From the NCBI GenBank assembly GCA_022592445.1, contig JABYQR010000508.1:1-25423 (forward strand): a stretch of 25,423 nt of DNA, in the 5' to 3' direction. This document shows positions 1 through 9,145 of this stretch, in pieces. Made by a program: the position numbers and the translations under genes. Within the stretch, counting starts at the first letter, position 1; every line of letters starts with the position of its first letter. The DNA comes from Cytidiella melzeri (lineage: Eukaryota; Basidiomycota; Agaricomycetes; Polyporales; Irpicaceae). Below the pieces are notes generated by a model, which did not search any database, had not been told where the DNA came from, and saw nothing but the letters and a program-made list of their open reading frames with translations.

Positions 1-109
1 ACATCATTTGCACTTCACACTTTGATTGCTAGCTCTTCAAGTACTGAGTCACCAGCATCAACTTCACACCTACTTCACCTTTTGAGTTATGTACTTCTAC
101 AATTGCCAA
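1..109. other. no gene; sequence beyond a Copia LTR end
   Basis: No open frame or RNA gene is visible. It directly abuts the conserved end of the LTR-like repeat that starts at 110. Read on the minus strand it would lie just downstream of an LTR 3' end, so it could be either retroelement internal DNA or a genomic flank. I could not recognise a primer-binding site with confidence. Confidence 0.4.
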
Positions 110-229
110 CTAACAAAGTGGAAGTGATGTGCGAGGGGTAGAGACTATTAAGCTTTGAGAATGAGTCTTATGATTATTGCTGCTTCAGCAGCTCTGCTTA
201 TATACATGTTGGTATCTACTTACGTAAGC
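110..229 (-). repeat. Ty1/Copia LTR fragment (R/U5 end)
   Basis: These 120 bases align without gaps to 22121-22240, about 89 percent identical by eye, in the same orientation as the Copia LTR at 22122-22686. The shared part includes the LTR TATA box (TATATAAGCAG on the minus strand) and the run down to the LTR 3' end. Homology stops abruptly at 110, at the same base where the 3' LTR stops at 22121-22122, which supports this as the true LTR end. Beyond 229 the U3 part has diverged, although one TGACTCA motif like those in the other LTR is kept at 443-449. Confidence 0.7.
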
Positions 230-702
230 AATGACCTGTCAAAGCAAGATTGTATCACTGATCATCAGAGATCAGATCTATGGACGATGTAGATTAGATA
301 TGTAAATAGATAAGATCAGATAGTACATAGCATGTGATTCCATCATCATTATGGCCACACACGATGTGATACTTGCACCTTATTGCATCGTGTTCCAGTA
401 GTTTCCATGACTGAATAGCAGAAGTCCCATGAGGCTTCTGCATGACTCATATTTCATATATCAAATGTATTGAGCTTTGTTGTTTTTGCAGGGTTTTGAT
501 GCGCGCACGGGAGGGGGGCTCAAAACAAAGGAACACAGTGTTAATAAATAGCTACGCAAATACAAGGGTTTTATAGTATTTTAGAGAAACGGATAGGATA
601 AAAATGAAATGTCGAAACTAGTTATCCGCGCGGAATGGTGAAAGGCGGGCAGCGGGAACAAGTGGAAACATCTACCACAATAGCATGGAGCTGACCACTT
701 TA
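230..702. other. no gene; probable diverged LTR U3 and unique DNA
   Basis: AT-rich DNA without a supportable ORF. By position, the first part would be the U3 of the LTR fragment at 110-229, but the match to the other LTR is lost apart from a TGACTCA motif. A purine run and a short GC-rich stretch occur near 500-530; nothing coding is recognised. Confidence 0.35.
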
Positions 703-1195
703 TTAGCTCAAGTGATTTAAGGAACAGTGTCTTACCTTATCAGCAACAGTTGGTTGCTGTTTTGCTTTTATTGACATCCTCTTAGTACTAGTGACTGCCT
801 CTCCCATGTCCTCATCACTGCTGACAATTTCAGCCTCAGACAACTCTGAGTCAGTATCACTCTCATTGTTATCTGGTAGCTTCTCCTGTTCAGAGGCCTC
901 TCTGGCTAACACAGCTTCTCCAGCCTCAACTTCTGCTTCATTGACAAGTACCTCACGAGCACAAAGGTACAGATCTTCCTCTTCTGGGCTAACTTCTAGT
1001 TAAAGGCCAAATAGTAGCTCTCTTCTGATAGTCAATGTGCTGTCAAGCTGTGAGAAAATATGGCACTTACTGCACAACAAGATGTCCTACGTGAAGACCA
1101 CAGCCTACTTGACAATCATTGGCATTAAGCTGGACATCCTTGTTACGCTTTACAATGCAATGACAAAGTCCTTCAATCAGGGTAATATCATGAGC
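703..1195 (-). pseudogene. possible decayed transposase fragment (hAT-like?)
   Basis: On the minus strand a short frame around 1070-1195 reads like a Cys/His segment (NANDCQVGCGLHVGHLVVQ). It loosely recalls the C-x-x-H-x-x-N/H-L signature of hAT-type transposases. About 100 bases further on, a strongly acidic, Ser-rich frame (about 960-740; SDTDSELSEAEIV) runs to a plausible splice donor near 743. Stops separate the two pieces. The combination of a Cys/His block followed by an acidic linker is seen in hAT transposases, but the match rests on pattern memory only. It could equally be an unrelated degenerate coding relic. Confidence 0.25.
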
Positions 1196-1460
1196 AGTGC
1201 AAAACAGGGGCAGTACAAATGATCAAGGTAGCTACGCAACATGAAAACTTGTACATAGATGCATGAGCAGTGCAAAACATAGGGAACAGTCTGTATAAGT
1301 GGAGAGACAAAGATCACACAAACATAGCTGGAACATCAACAAATGTGTATGAGTACATGAGCAGTGCAAAACAAAGGCAGTGCAAATGATTAAGCTTAAG
1401 GTAGCTATGCAGCATTGACAAACTGTGTATGGGTGTATGAACAGTGCAAATTGTAGGAAA
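1189..1460. repeat. degenerate direct repeats (ATGAGCAGTGCAAAA unit)
   Basis: A 15-base word close to ATGAGCAGTGCAAAA recurs near 1189, 1262, 1357 and 1437 with variable spacing. The longer context around the first and third copies is also shared (GGCAGT.CAAATGAT, then AAGGTAGCTA.GCA). This looks like an old, unequal tandem array. The minus-strand ORF that runs through it is a product of the repeats, not a gene. Confidence 0.6.
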
Positions 1461-1511
1461 GAGGCTGTACATACATGCATGTGCTCAAAACTTGTCACAT
1501 GCATAATATTC

Positions 1512-1590
1512 TAGAATACCATTAAATACAGGAATAGTATTGTATTGTATTGTAATGTATTGTATTGTATTTAATGGTAATTGTATTCTA
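1512..1590. mobile_element. small AT-rich hairpin element (MITE-like)
   Basis: The ends are inverted copies of each other: TAGAATACCATTAAATACA at 1512-1530, and its reverse complement with a 6-base insertion at 1566-1590. The loop is made of TGTATTGTAT-type repeats. Partial copies of the TATTTAATGG end word continue at about 1610-1635. It is too short to code. Size and foldback structure suggest a miniature inverted-repeat element; no clean target duplication was found. Confidence 0.45.
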
Positions 1591-1689
1591 AAAAGATTTC
1601 CACAAGCAAGTATTTAATGGGTATTTAATGATATTCTGAGATTATATTGCATTATAATGGTATTTTTGCAGAGCACTAGTGACGACGTC

Positions 1690-1736
1690 CGGAGGCCTTG
1701 TGACCGTGACCCGAACCTTAGGTCGTGCCAGTACAG
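1690..1736. repeat. solitary end of the 18472-18726 MITE family
   Basis: GGAGGCCTTGTGACCGTGAC followed by a CAGTACAG end closely matches the right end of the complete MITE (about 18681-18726), and is followed by the same TA. The opposite end is missing here, so this is a truncated relic. It shows that the family is dispersed in the genome. Confidence 0.65.
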
Positions 1737-1738
1737 TA

Positions 1739-2500
1739 GTTCGCCGTGTACAACGACCACAACGACACCTCTAGCTCTTTGCAAGGGGCCTCAGAACGTC
1801 CATTCCGCAGATCACTAAATGCTCGTTGGCCTAGACAGAGTGGTATCCCGTCGGTTTGAAGGGCACTTGGGAGGGAACAAGGGATGGGATGGGGGATGCA
1901 AAGTGCTCCCACACTGCTTGATGTATGGGTTCACACTGTCCGGCGGGCTAGATGTGTTACTGAAGTCCTGGTTCGAGGTTCGGCCGCTCGTAAGTTCATC
2001 CTTCGACGTTTCAGTACACATTAACTTTCATCATCAGGAACAGAAACAACATCAAAGATCTAATACTCTTTGGATGAGGGTTTGTGCTATTGAAGGTGTG
2101 TGAATAAGGGAGCCAAAACAGGTTGGCAACCTCGCATGCATCAGTGTGTGTGGTTCGCGATGGATGGACTCTGAGATACTACGCTAGGTACAGATATCAC
2201 GTCTTCTTCGTCGGCACTGAAGATGTACCAACGGCTTGCGACATTGCCATCACAACTTGATGTGTGAACAGGCTACTCGTGCGCAGTCCTGTCGAATTCT
2301 TACACGCCCGCAGGTGAGCCAGGCCGCAGTCAGTGCAGCACCACGGGTAATTTCGCTGATGCCCTTGGTCAGGACACATACAGCCGTCAGTAAGAAATCT
2401 CGGACACGGACAACTAGCAGTATACCAGCCGACTCTCTGCACGGTACCCCCCTTTTCAGAAAGATAACTCTCATCACGGCACCTGCCATCGACCCCTTTC
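1739..2500. other. intergenic, upstream of the P450 gene
   Basis: About 760 bases between repeat debris and the P450 promoter. Several ORFs overlap on both strands (for instance minus 2197-2664 and plus 2236-2733). They overlap each other and the P450 start, and none resembles a known protein, so I do not call them. The last few hundred bases probably hold the P450 promoter. Confidence 0.4.
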
Positions 2501-2506
2501 CGTTCG

Positions 2507-2513
2507 TATATAA
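2507..2513 (+). promoter_or_regulatory. TATA box of the P450 gene
   Basis: TATATAA lies 48 bases upstream of the ATG at 2561, on the same strand. The spacing leaves room for a short 5' leader, as is common for fungal genes. Confidence 0.55.
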
Positions 2514-2560
2514 CCATTCGCCCATTTCTTCTGCTAGAAAGAACTCTCATCCACTTGAAC

Positions 2561-5020
2561 ATGTCTCTAGTCTGGTCCGTCACCCGAGCTGCTCTCAATA
2601 CCAACTTTGCGGCCCTCTTGATCACCGTTTCTACTGCTGCTGTTCTCTGTTGCGCATTGTACAAGGCAGCCTCGTTCGTTTATCGCACCCTCGACTCACC
2701 TCTTCGCATTCTTCCTGGTCCACCGAACCCTAGCGTTTTCTGGGGACATACACGTGCCACGAGTAAATCAAGCCATTCTGTCCTTCAAGAAAAATGGACA
2801 GAGGAGTACGGTCCGACCATCTCGTATAACAGCTTCTTGAGCGTAAATAGCCTCCTGTTTTGTATGAACCCAACAGCCAGCTAACGATTTTTGTTTTTGT
2901 TTTTTTCACCAAAACAGTCCAGTCGTTTGTGGACCATGGATACACGGTAAGTCCATAAATAAGCCTCAAGATGAACATACATACGAATATTGATTAATTG
3001 TTTCTTAGAGCATTGCAGCATATCCTCACAAATTCTTATAATTACCAGAGACCGCCTCAATCTAGGTTTTACATCTCGCGCGTTCTCGGTACGGGGCTTA
3101 TAATGGCTGAAGGTAACGTTGTTCCGATTTAGGTATTTGCAGAAACTCAAGGGAGGCTTTGTTTCTTTGAAGAGGATCAGCATAAACGTCAGGTACGTTC
3201 AGCATACACCCGTTACGCACTCGCGGCTATTTGTGAAGAACCTTCGCTGCCATAGCGAAAGATTACAAGCCCTGCGTTCGGGTCTGCGCAAATTCGCGAA
3301 CAAACAGAGATTTTTATCGACAAATCACGTTTGGTATGCCTGAATAAAATTCCTCCGCTCAACAGTTGTATTCACATTTCTATTTTTCATGAAAGCTCCG
3401 CGACAAATGGGTCGCTGAAGTCGCCAAGTCAAGGACTGGGTACGCTCAAGTCGATGCCATGTTTTGGATGAGCAAAGCTGCGCTCGACATCATCGGTCTT
3501 ACCAGTATGGACGAAGCTCTCTTTTGGTCTTTGGTCTATGCTGGGAACTGCACTAAAATGCCTCTGTCTTCTGTCAGGTTTTGGTCACGACTTTGGGGAG
3601 TTGAACGCGCCAGTGGGGAAGACCGGGCTGCTGAGCGACGCCTTCAACACGATCTTTACCACCAACGGCGTATACCTACTGTTGGCTATCATGAAAGGCA
3701 TCCTCCCCTTCCTTCGTATTTTTGTAGGTCGTCCAAAAATTGTTATTGTTATGTTGTGCAGGGGCGCGTACCCATGTAACTTAAAAGCGCACACATAGAA
3801 AACTGAAATCGAGAAGATATCGGAGAATGCGCAAAACGAGTTGCGCAGGATTGGACGACAGCTTGTTGAGGAGAAGAAGGCGTCGATTGTTGCTGCGAGC
3901 GGGAAGGGAGATGTCGAGGAGAAGAACATTTTCGGGCGGGACCTGTTGACGCTGCTCGTCAAGGCGAACATGGCAACAGACATACCTGAGAGCCAGCGGC
4001 TCACCGACTACGAGATTCTCGAGCGTGCGTAACACCGCGACCGGTGATATTTTTTTTCCAAAGTCGGAGAGTAATAATGAATCATCTTTCCAGAGTTCCC
4101 GACGTTTGTCGTCGTAGGACACGAGACGACTTCGACGTCACTGTCGTGGGGGCTTTTCTCACTCACACAGAACCAAGACGTGCAGCGCAAGTTGAGGGAA
4201 GAGTTGCTCGATGTGCCGACGGAGAATCCGACGATGGAAGAGTTGCAGGCTTTGCCGTACCTCGACATGGTCGTCAAGGAGATTTTGCGCTACCACTCGC
4301 CGATACCGCAAACGAATCGTATGGCGATGAATGACGATGTCATTCCTTGCAGTGTACCATACACGGATAGGAATGGCGTGCGAAGGGACCACATACGGTG
4401 AGTGAGCGTTTTTTTTTGTAAATGTGAATTTGGTTATTGATGATACAATAAACTTTAGAGTGAAGAAGGGAGACATTGTCTCGATACCGATTCTAGCTCT
4501 GAACAGGTACAAGCCTTACTGGGGCAAAGACGCCATGGAGTTCAAGTGAGATTGTCGTCTCACATACTATTTTTTGTACATCGGTTTTTTTAACACGGGG
4601 TCACATTTCGCAGACCAGAACGGTGGGCACAACCCCCTGGCGCAACTGCCGCTTCCATTCCCGGCGTGTTTGGCAATCTGTTCAGTTTCCTATGTGGACC
4701 TCGGTCGTGCATCGGTTGGCGTTTTGCCATCGTCGAGTGCGTGCCTTTAACTTATCCTTATCCCTTTCTTCTCCTCTTCTTTTCTTCTTCTCTTTATTTT
4801 TATTCCAGCAGCTAACTTTGATTGTTTTTGTGTGTTGTGTGTAAACAGGATGAAGGCTATATTGTTCACGCTCGTGCGCGAGTTTGAGTTTGAGCTTGAT
4901 GTGCCGGTGGACATGGTCAAGAAGAGAACGGCGATAGTTCAGCGTCCTGTTGTCGTCGGGGTAGAGAGGAAAGAGGAAGGGAAGATGCCGTTGCGCGTTA
5001 GACGATACGTTCGTGTTTGA
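2561..5020 (+). CDS. cytochrome P450 monooxygenase (CYP5150-like)
   Basis: Haem-thiolate monooxygenase, expected to be anchored in the ER and fed by NADPH-P450 reductase. Twelve exons join in frame to 559 codons plus TGA: 2561-2842, 2918-2946, 3009-3112, 3173-3192, 3256-3333, 3396-3504, 3578-3723, 3799-4024, 4094-4397, 4459-4545, 4614-4736, 4849-5020; all introns are GT-AG. An N-terminal hydrophobic anchor (about residues 15-40) precedes the proline hinge LPGPPNP. The I-helix has VVVGHETTS, the K-helix has KEILR (ExxR), then FKPERW, and the haem loop [10 protein letters not shown] holds the cysteine ligand. [10 protein letters not shown] and [16 protein letters not shown] resemble the basidiomycete CYP5150 group; family naming is from memory. 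The ATG at 2561 is the first in frame, downstream of a TATA box. All key residues are present, so it looks functional. Substrate cannot be told from sequence. Confidence 0.93.
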
Positions 5021-5589
5021 TGTCTAGTATCTTTTTTTTCGCTTTCTCATAGAGCCCGAGAACAGTTGGGGATATTATTTTATCATTTGGGAGTTGAAAC
5101 TGTGACGGATGAAGTCCAGATGTTCCGAGTCGGATCGAGTTGCACTACCGATGGTGAGATGAACACAGCTGAAAAGTGAATTGTTTGCTGTTGATCTCGA
5201 GCCTTTCCAATTCTTCCCACCAGGTCCTCCTCCGAGTTTTCTCCTGTGAATGATACAGACAGATCACGGTCGGTTTGTCGTACCCATCAGGTTCCCTAGT
5301 TCGGGATTTGATACTGATACTGATACGATACCAGGAGCTGTGCATGCGCAGAAGACGATTGCGGGTGAGAAGAAACTTTGGTTCTCAGGTCGTCGAAGCC
5401 ATCTATTACTCAGTGACAGGCGGTCGAGGCAATCTAGGATGATATCAAAGAGTGTTGATGCACATCCTGCCACTGGTGAGATGAGTCTGCACCCACCGGG
5501 AAAGAAAAAACGTCCATATGGGCCGCTTTTCTAACAAGTGATGTTGTGCACTGTACTTTCTCACTACAAACAGGGCACCGAGTTGAAAC
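5021..5589. other. intergenic, P450 3' end to hydrolase start
   Basis: About 570 bases, likely the P450 3' UTR and terminator plus the promoter and leader of the hydrolase. Short ORFs at 5250-5534 and nearby show no recognisable protein. No clear TATA box precedes 5590. An extra upstream hydrolase exon cannot be ruled out. Confidence 0.4.
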
Positions 5590-6044
5590 ATGCTACTGGC
5601 ACCAACAGAAGATTCGACACATCCGAGTCCGACGATGTTCGACCCGTCTACGTGCGTCCGCAAAGGTCGCTGTCCTGTCTCGAAAAAAAGCAGCAGTGTT
5701 GGCCGAGGAGATCTCAGCACTGGCAGCACCCCGACGCTGCGGCCTCCTCCGAGTCGAGAGTACTCGTTGTACTACGAGCAGCACGGCTCGGGACCTGAAA
5801 AAGTGGTTTTTATCGCTGGGTGAGTTCTTTTCCAAACGTCACGCCCGCCCTTGATATATGATAGCTTGGCCTAACTGTGCGCGGCCGTTTTTTTTTAAAT
5901 TTAATTTTTAGGATGAACTCGAGCTCGTTCGCGTGGGCGTGGCAGGTACCATATTTTACTCGATTGACAGAGTACTCGGTGTTGGTGTTTGATAATCGTG
6001 GAGTGGGAAATAGCGATGCACCCGTTGGACCCTATTCGTGTGTA

Positions 6045-6093
<49 letters not shown>

Positions 6094-7128
6094 GGTAGCT
6101 CCTGCTTTGATACCGCTTACTTATGAATTTGTTCAGGACAAGTGGCATGGCAGAAGACCTCCTCGTACTCCTTCAACACTTGCAATGGGACGAACCTCGA
6201 CAGCTGCATATCGTGGGGACTTCGCTTGGAGGGATGATAGCGCAGGGTTCGTACAATGTTTTTTTTTTCGGATCTGAGTACTACATCGATAGAAAACGTT
6301 CTACTTCCTGATGATTTATTTAAACACGCACGCGATACAGAGGTGGCTACGAGGATACCTAGCCGCATTGCGTCACTGACGCTTGCGGTGACCAGCGCAG
6401 GCGGTTGGCCCTGGTACAACCTCCCTCCGGTAAGGTCCAGCACTCATTGATGTGCAGAGCTAATAGGCAGACAAACTGCAGTTGAACAGTTTGATTTCGT
6501 TGGCGAGGTAAAACAAAAATTCTGCTCGCTCGATTGGTCAATTTGCGTTTGTCTGACTTGGGGACTTTTTTTTTGAGTATTGTGCTCACCGCCGATGTGG
6601 GGATGAAGACAGAGTTGATCGTCGATCTGGCTTTTCCACAAGGATGGCTTGCCCTTGCCAGCGTACCTGAGGATGCATATGGCTCAGAAAAGCGTACCAA
6701 CCGAGAGATCGTACGAGAGGTACATACACAACACATACCGCTGTCTACGCATCTCTGCTAGGTTCGCTCCGTCTAATGCAATTTATTTCTAGTTTTACAA
6801 GAAAGTCATCGCGACGAGCAAACCTCAATCACTCGTCGGCCACACTTTCCAAATGGCTGCCGGACTCACGCACAACGTGTCTCCTGCTCGGTTACGCAGT
6901 ATCTCGGCTAGGATACCGAAAGTGCTCGTTCTCACAGGAGCCGAGGACAAAGTTGTCACACCAGACAGGAGCTACTGGATGAAAGCTCACATGCCAGAGG
7001 CGGAGTTGATCGTGTTGGAAGGTACAGGGCATGGGATTCATTCGCAGGATTGCCAGCGGTTCAATAAGCTGCTGCAGCGTGTTTTTGAAGAAGGCCGAGT
7101 GGGGAGTAAGGAAGTATCTGGTGTTTGA
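5590..7128 (+). CDS. alpha/beta hydrolase fold protein
   Basis: Seven exons join in frame to 352 codons plus TGA: 5590-5819, 5912-6037, 6137-6246, 6341-6429, 6482-6507, 6578-6719, 6793-7128. The fold shows in order: VVFIAGMNSSSFAW near the oxyanion strand, YSVLVFDNRGVGNSD, then the nucleophile elbow HIVGTSLGGMIAQ (GxSxG, catalytic Ser). Next come the acid strand PKVLVLTGAEDKVVTP (Asp) and EGTGHGIHSQ (catalytic His). The full Ser-Asp-His triad is therefore present. Length and the F-D-N-R-G-V-G-N-S-D block are usual for fungal hydrolases and peroxidase-like members of the AB_hydrolase family. The first about 45 residues are low in similarity, so the start (ATG 5590 or 5635) is the least certain part. 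It sits 570 bp after the P450 on the same strand; a shared pathway is only a guess. The substrate is unknown. Confidence 0.88.
6047..6091 (+). repeat. (CT)n microsatellite in hydrolase intron 2
   Basis: About 22 uninterrupted CT units lie within the 99-base intron 6038-6136, right after its 5' splice site. In-strand it forms a long pyrimidine tract. It is a likely length-polymorphic marker, and the translated Ser-Leu ORFs across it are artefacts. Confidence 0.95.
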
Positions 7129-9082
7129 CTTGAAGGTGCTGTGGCTGGGTGGGTATCACTGCCAGCGATGCGGGGCACGGCTTCAAGGACGGTTGCACGG
7201 TTGATGGAAGAGAGCTTTCCCCCGAATGTAGAGAAGTACAAGTCGCCCGGTACATCACTAGGTCGTACGAGGGTAGCTGTATTAGATGCTGTGTTTCCCA
7301 ACATTTGATTTGCAGAGAATTTCTCGGCACGACCCACACTGAGGCTGATCGTGCACACTGTCTGTGGGTGAGCGCGGCTGCTATTATTGCGCCTGTGACC
7401 TACATTGCCTAACACGGGGCTTCAATTACGAAGGCCCGGTTGTTGAAGGGCATACTTCGTCCGTAGCATAAGACGGACGAAATGTTTAGAAATGAGCATA
7501 CTCACAGTACGCCTGCAATGCAATGGGTATATCGGTCTCCCAAGCTAGTAAAAGCTCCTTGTTCACGAGCCGCATTCGCTGCAATTTTAGGCTAAATATA
7601 GCCCAAGAATATACTTCAAACGAAGCTTGGACAGCTCGTTGCAGAGAGTGGGTGAGCCATCTATCAACACTTTGAGACAAGTCACTGATAGAAGCTGTCG
7701 ACCTACCTTCTTCGCTGACCGGAGAGAAGGATGATGTCGTCCATGTCAGGGGCTCCTAATCGTCGCCCGAAGATACAATTCAAGTGAGTCGTTGATGCTG
7801 CGGCACTGTGAGGTCTTCTATGCAACAGTCCGAGTCGATCTAGTCTTCTTGCCGATGTATATGCTGTGATGTGCTGGATGATAGTTTCCAGCATCGGTCA
7901 AATGTACCGTGTACGTACCTTGGCGTTTGAACCCAGCATCCGTGCGAGTTTGAACATCAGAGCCATCTCAGATAGCCATACCTCCTATCATAGAACTTGC
8001 TTCACATGAGCTGTGCCATATCCGGTATGTGCCTGGACCATGAACGGTAAAAGACGGTTATTACTGTACAACGAGATCTCACGGCTTGTTACAGCCTTGG
8101 CTTGTGCGCGATGCCGTTAGCAAGCAACGTACATCAACTTCGTCGTCTTTTTTGGGATGTACGGCGCGGCCGCCGCCTTGAAGGAGTTCTCATCTCACGT
8201 TCTGTGTTTCGATGTGCTGCGGTAGTGCTCTCTGTATTGGTGTAAGATGTGAGCAGTGGATTTGGAAGGTGTTGTATGAGTGACTTGCCGTAGTTGAAGG
8301 TTTGATACGATGTGTATCAGTGGTATTCTCCAATCCATTTGAACGCGACCAAGGTCAAGTCTAGTTTGTCGATAAAATGACTAGCTAGCATGAGAGAGAG
8401 AGAGAAAAAAAAGTGACGAATAATTGCGCCAAGCGCCTTTTGAGTCGCTGGAAAAGGCAGGCTTTGCCAGACACACAGCTTCCGAGCCGAATGTAACTCA
8501 CGAGCACTGCCCACGGTGATCAAGGAGTCGGAAGCGGTTGAATCAGGAAGCGCATTGACAAAGTCGCAGCAAATACTTATAGATTACAGCAAGTGAGTAG
8601 TTTCTCTCGCACACACTATCATACTAGTAGCTGACTGCTCGCTGTGCAAAGCAGCTTCGTTTGACCTGCATGGAAAAAGTATGTTCAGGCAAAGGATCCA
8701 ATTTCAAGTCCCTGCAAATCGGATGATTCCAACTTGATAAGATTCAGGGGACAGTTGTTACTAAAATCAAACCACGCAGATCGAACACAACTCACCTACT
8801 GCAGCCGCCGTGGCACAGTATCATTACAGGCGGCGTGTACTGCCGACTGCCACTAAGGGCCTAGTACTAGCCCAGGGACGCAGGCTTTTGCCATGTCACG
8901 GGCTGAACTGGAAGAGCTTGAGCAGCATGTAAACCTCTCTGTTCTGTTCCCAGTCGCTGTGCAATGGCCATCATCTGAGATGGAACTACCGACTCCGGCA
9001 TGTTGACCATTGACAGACCCCCTTGATACTACAGCACCGCGTACCGTCAGGAAGCTGGCTTCAAAGTTGTGGAAGGCCTCAG
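7129..9082. other. gene-poor interval; possible unresolved minus-strand gene
   Basis: Nearly 2 kb between the hydrolase and the next promoter. Only short ORFs exist. On the minus strand a few pieces look exon-like: MALMFKLARMLGSNAK followed by GTACGT near 7966-7919, and a frame at 7894-7703 that ends in AAG|GTAGGT. Around 8392-8410 there is a GA-rich run. I could not join these into a protein that I recognise. On the plus strand, ATG at 8893 opens only 37 codons. I therefore call no gene. Confidence 0.35.
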
Positions 9083-9090
9083 TATATAAA
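9083..9090 (+). promoter_or_regulatory. TATA box of the seven-helix protein gene
   Basis: TATATAAA lies 56 bases upstream of the chosen ATG at 9146. It favours that ATG over upstream non-ATG codons that keep the same frame open to 9023. Confidence 0.6.
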
Positions 9091-9145
9091 GCGGCTGGGC
9101 TTAGCAGTTCTCGCAGTACTGCTGTTTCCCCTGCTCCTCTTTGTG

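Noticed and set aside
2197..2664. 155-codon minus-strand ORF opposite the P450 promoter and start
   Set aside because: It overlaps the P450 TATA box and first exon, resembles no protein, and is best explained as a shadow frame.
6038..6277. Ser-Leu repeat ORF through the CT tract
   Set aside because: It is the translation of a microsatellite that lies inside a hydrolase intron.
8893..9006. ATG with 37 open codons upstream of the seven-helix gene
   Set aside because: It stops quickly, lies upstream of the TATA box at 9083 and matches nothing.
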